A stretch of DNA of 14,922 bases. Source: Campylobacteraceae bacterium. Lineage in GTDB: Bacteria; Campylobacterota; Campylobacteria; Campylobacterales; Sulfurovaceae. The notes under the pieces are model-generated. The model worked only from the letters and a program-made list of their open reading frames with translations, was not told where the DNA came from and did no database searches. Numbering within the stretch: the stretch's first letter is position 1; each line of letters opens with the position of its first letter. Of this stretch, positions 13,390-14,922 are shown piece by piece. The stretch is from positions 1-14,922 of the forward strand of contig JALWNF010000141.1 of NCBI GenBank assembly GCA_026995985.1, in the 5' to 3' direction. Position numbers and translations under genes: made by a program.

Positions 13390-14445
13390 TTGAAAATTTT
13401 AGTAACAGGAATAGCAGGTTTTATAGGTTTTCATTTAGCCAAAAAGCTACTTGAACGTGGTGATGAAGTAGTCGGTATTGATAATATCAATGACTACTAT
13501 GATGTCAATTTAAAGTATGGAAGACTTAGGGAACTTGGTATAGAGCAAGAGAGTATAAAAGAGAATAGTTTAGTTCACTCAACCAAATATGAAAAACACC
13601 ACTTTGCTAAAATCGATTTAGCCAATAAAGAGGCAATGGATAACCTCTTTAAAGAGCAAGACTTTGATGCGGTTGTCAATCTTGCAGCACAAGCAGGAGT
13701 ACGCTACTCACTAGAGAACCCTCATGCCTATATACAGAGTAATGTAGTAGGATTTTTAAATATATTAGAGGGGTGCAGAAACTATGGTGTTAAAAATCTA
13801 GCCTACGCCTCTAGCTCATCGGTCTATGGACTAAATAGTTCTCAACCATTTAAAACAACTGACAAAACAGAACACCAAGTTAGCCTCTACGCAGCGACTA
13901 AAAAGTCAAATGAGATGATGGCTCACACCTATGCACATCTTTATGGTATTCAAGCTACAGGTTTACGATTTTTTACTGTCTATGGACCATGGGGTAGACC
14001 CGATATGGCTCCTATGCTCTTTACCGATGCAATCCTTAACAACAGAGCCATTAATGTCTTTAATAACGGTAAGATGAGTAGAGACTTTACCTATATAGAT
14101 GATATTGTAGATGGTATTGTTAAGGTTATTGACAACCCTGCACAACCCAATAAAGATTGGGACTCAAACAACCCAGATATATCAACCTCATCTGCTCCAT
14201 ATAGACTCTACAATATTGGAAACAATGCTCCTGTCGCCCTTATGGAGTTTATTGAGACGCTTGAGAAGGCTCTTGGTAAAGAGGCAAAAAAGAACTTTAT
14301 GCCAATGCAAGATGGAGATGTGGTCTCAACCTATGCAGATGTGAGTGGACTTATAGAGGAGTTTGGTTACAAACCTGACACAACTCTAGCTGATGGAATT
14401 AAAGAGTTTATTAAGTGGTATAGAGAGTTTTATACCTCTGCATAA
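13390..14445 (+). CDS. NAD-dependent nucleotide-sugar epimerase, UDP-glucuronate 4-epimerase type
   Basis: This 351-residue short-chain dehydrogenase has the N-terminal NAD motif VTGIAGFIGFHLAKKL with G7, G10 and G13, the catalytic Ser region ASSSSVYG (140-147), and Y167-x3-K171 in SLYAATKKSNE. VGIDNINDYYDVNLK (28-42) and LRFFTVYGPWGRPDMA (192-207) are typical of the UDP-glucuronate 4-epimerase (GAE/LpsL) branch, which makes UDP-galacturonate for surface polysaccharides. Length is normal and the protein is cytoplasmic. The start is TTG: AGGA lies 7 nt upstream and the NAD-binding strand begins at once, so no later start fits. A neighbouring glycosyltransferase supports a role in capsule or lipopolysaccharide sugar supply. 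Its last 35 bases overlap the 3' end of that convergent gene. Exact substrate is inferred from family. Confidence 0.9.
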   Translation: MKILVTGIAGFIGFHLAKKLLERGDEVVGIDNINDYYDVNLKYGRLRELGIEQESIKENSLVHSTKYEKHHFAKIDLANKEAMDNLFKEQDFDAVVNLAAQAGVRYSLENPHAYIQSNVVGFLNILEGCRNYGVKNLAYASSSSVYGLNSSQPFKTTDKTEHQVSLYAATKKSNEMMAHTYAHLYGIQATGLRFFTVYGPWGRPDMAPMLFTDAILNNRAINVFNNGKMSRDFTYIDDIVDGIVKVIDNPAQPNKDWDSNNPDISTSSAPYRLYNIGNNAPVALMEFIETLEKALGKEAKKNFMPMQDGDVVSTYADVSGLIEEFGYKPDTTLADGIKEFIKWYREFYTSA

Positions 14446-14922
14446 TCGTCTCTTTGCTATAGCGTTGAATAGTTCTTTCTCTTATCTTCCCCCTATCAAA
14501 CGCTATAGCTGATGCCTCTTGAATCTTTTTAGCTAAGGCTTCACAGTCATGATATGGGGCAAGGAGCCCATTAAAGCCCTCCTCTACTATCTCTGTAATT
14601 CCTCCAGGTGAAGCAAAAGCTACAATAGGAAGTCCCAATAGATTTGCCTCTAGCAAGACATTAGGGAAGCCCTCTCTTTGAGAGGTAAGCAGAAACAAAT
14701 CTGCTCTCTTCATATAGCTATAGGGATTTGATTGGTGTCCTAAAAAGGTTACTCTCTCTTGAAGATTGAGTTTTTTAGTTAACTCTTTTAAAAATCTCTC
14801 CTTCTCTCCTGAACCAACAATAGTTAAGTGGTATTGGTTAGGAAGATGGGTTAAAGCCTCTAACATAAAATGGTGCTTTTTCTGTTCTCTTAATCCAGAG
14901 ACACTTAAGAGATTTATTCTGT
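14411..14922 (-). CDS. GT4-family glycosyltransferase, C-terminal part (5' end outside window)
   Basis: The frame is open to the right edge, so the true start lies beyond the window; about 170 residues are visible. They form the C-terminal GT-B domain: INLLSVSGLREQKKHHFMLE at the edge, then HLTIVGSGEKE, VTFLGHQSNPYSYMKRADLF, and the EX7E-type nucleotide-sugar-binding segment EGFPNVLLEANLLGLPIVAF followed by SPGGITEIV. This is a retaining glycosyltransferase of GT family 4, acting in the cytoplasm at the membrane surface in polysaccharide or glycan assembly. The ATG at 14866 falls inside the domain and is not the real start. The gene is convergent with the epimerase and overlaps it by 35 nt, ending KTLYTT. 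Donor and acceptor sugars are unknown. Confidence 0.93.
   Translation of the reverse strand, partial: RINLLSVSGLREQKKHHFMLEALTHLPNQYHLTIVGSGEKERFLKELTKKLNLQERVTFLGHQSNPYSYMKRADLFLLTSQREGFPNVLLEANLLGLPIVAFASPGGITEIVEEGFNGLLAPYHDCEALAKKIQEASAIAFDRGKIRERTIQRYSKETIMQRYKTLYTT

Noticed and set aside
13963..14145. Minus-strand frame inside the epimerase gene
   Set aside because: It lies wholly antisense to a well-supported gene, and its protein has no recognisable features.
1..14922. CRISPR array, tRNA or rRNA genes, insertion sequence or prophage genes
   Set aside because: No regularly spaced direct repeats, tRNA-like folds, rRNA segments, transposase or phage structural proteins were recognised on either strand.

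Overview
The window looks like a low-GC chromosomal segment from a Campylobacterota (Epsilonproteobacteria) bacterium, probably close to Sulfurovum or Sulfurimonas. I infer this from the AT-rich codon use, the TGnTATAAT-type promoters without clear -35 boxes, the TTG starts behind AGGA ribosome binding sites and the style of the proteins. No rRNA, tRNA, CRISPR array, insertion sequence or phage gene is visible.

Layout. Positions 1-1529 (+) carry the 3' part of a PiT phosphate permease, a terminator-like hairpin and an OmpR/PhoB-type response regulator whose promoter sits so close to its ATG that the mRNA is probably leaderless. Positions 1590-5983 (-) are a translationally coupled pair (TAATG overlap): an AAA+ ATPase and an exported 886-residue protein combining an HETAH zinc peptidase, a probable beta-propeller and an outer-membrane beta-barrel. 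Positions 5984-6481 hold no gene but contain two promoters, a 5'-terminal hairpin and a tract of about 87% AT. Positions 6482-8685 (-) are a second coupled pair (ATGA overlap): a four-TM coiled-coil membrane protein and a membrane-anchored vWA-like protein. I do not recognise this pair, and it is the best candidate here for an undescribed system. Positions 8768-11210 (-) are a cytoplasmic cysteine-type formate dehydrogenase catalytic subunit followed by yraN. Positions 11337-12373 (+) carry two Cys/Gly-rich proteins. Then come yajQ (-), an internally deleted GMC oxidoreductase pseudogene (+), a UDP-glucuronate 4-epimerase-like gene (+) and a convergent GT4 glycosyltransferase (-) cut by the window end.

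Non-coding signals. A 17-bp sequence plus a second 8-bp block at nearly the same spacing is repeated upstream of both Cys-rich genes; the first copy also lies in the divergent formate dehydrogenase promoter region, so a shared metal, redox or Fe-S regulator is plausible. Two REP-like palindromes beginning TGTAGGG lie exactly 2 nt past the stop codons of two unrelated minus-strand genes. A long imperfect hairpin ends in the ribosome binding site of the epimerase.

Taken together this is mostly chromosomal housekeeping and envelope or redox metabolism, with two uncharacterised two-gene operons. Functions of the ATPase/peptidase pair, the membrane/vWA pair and the Cys-rich proteins are not established by the sequence.
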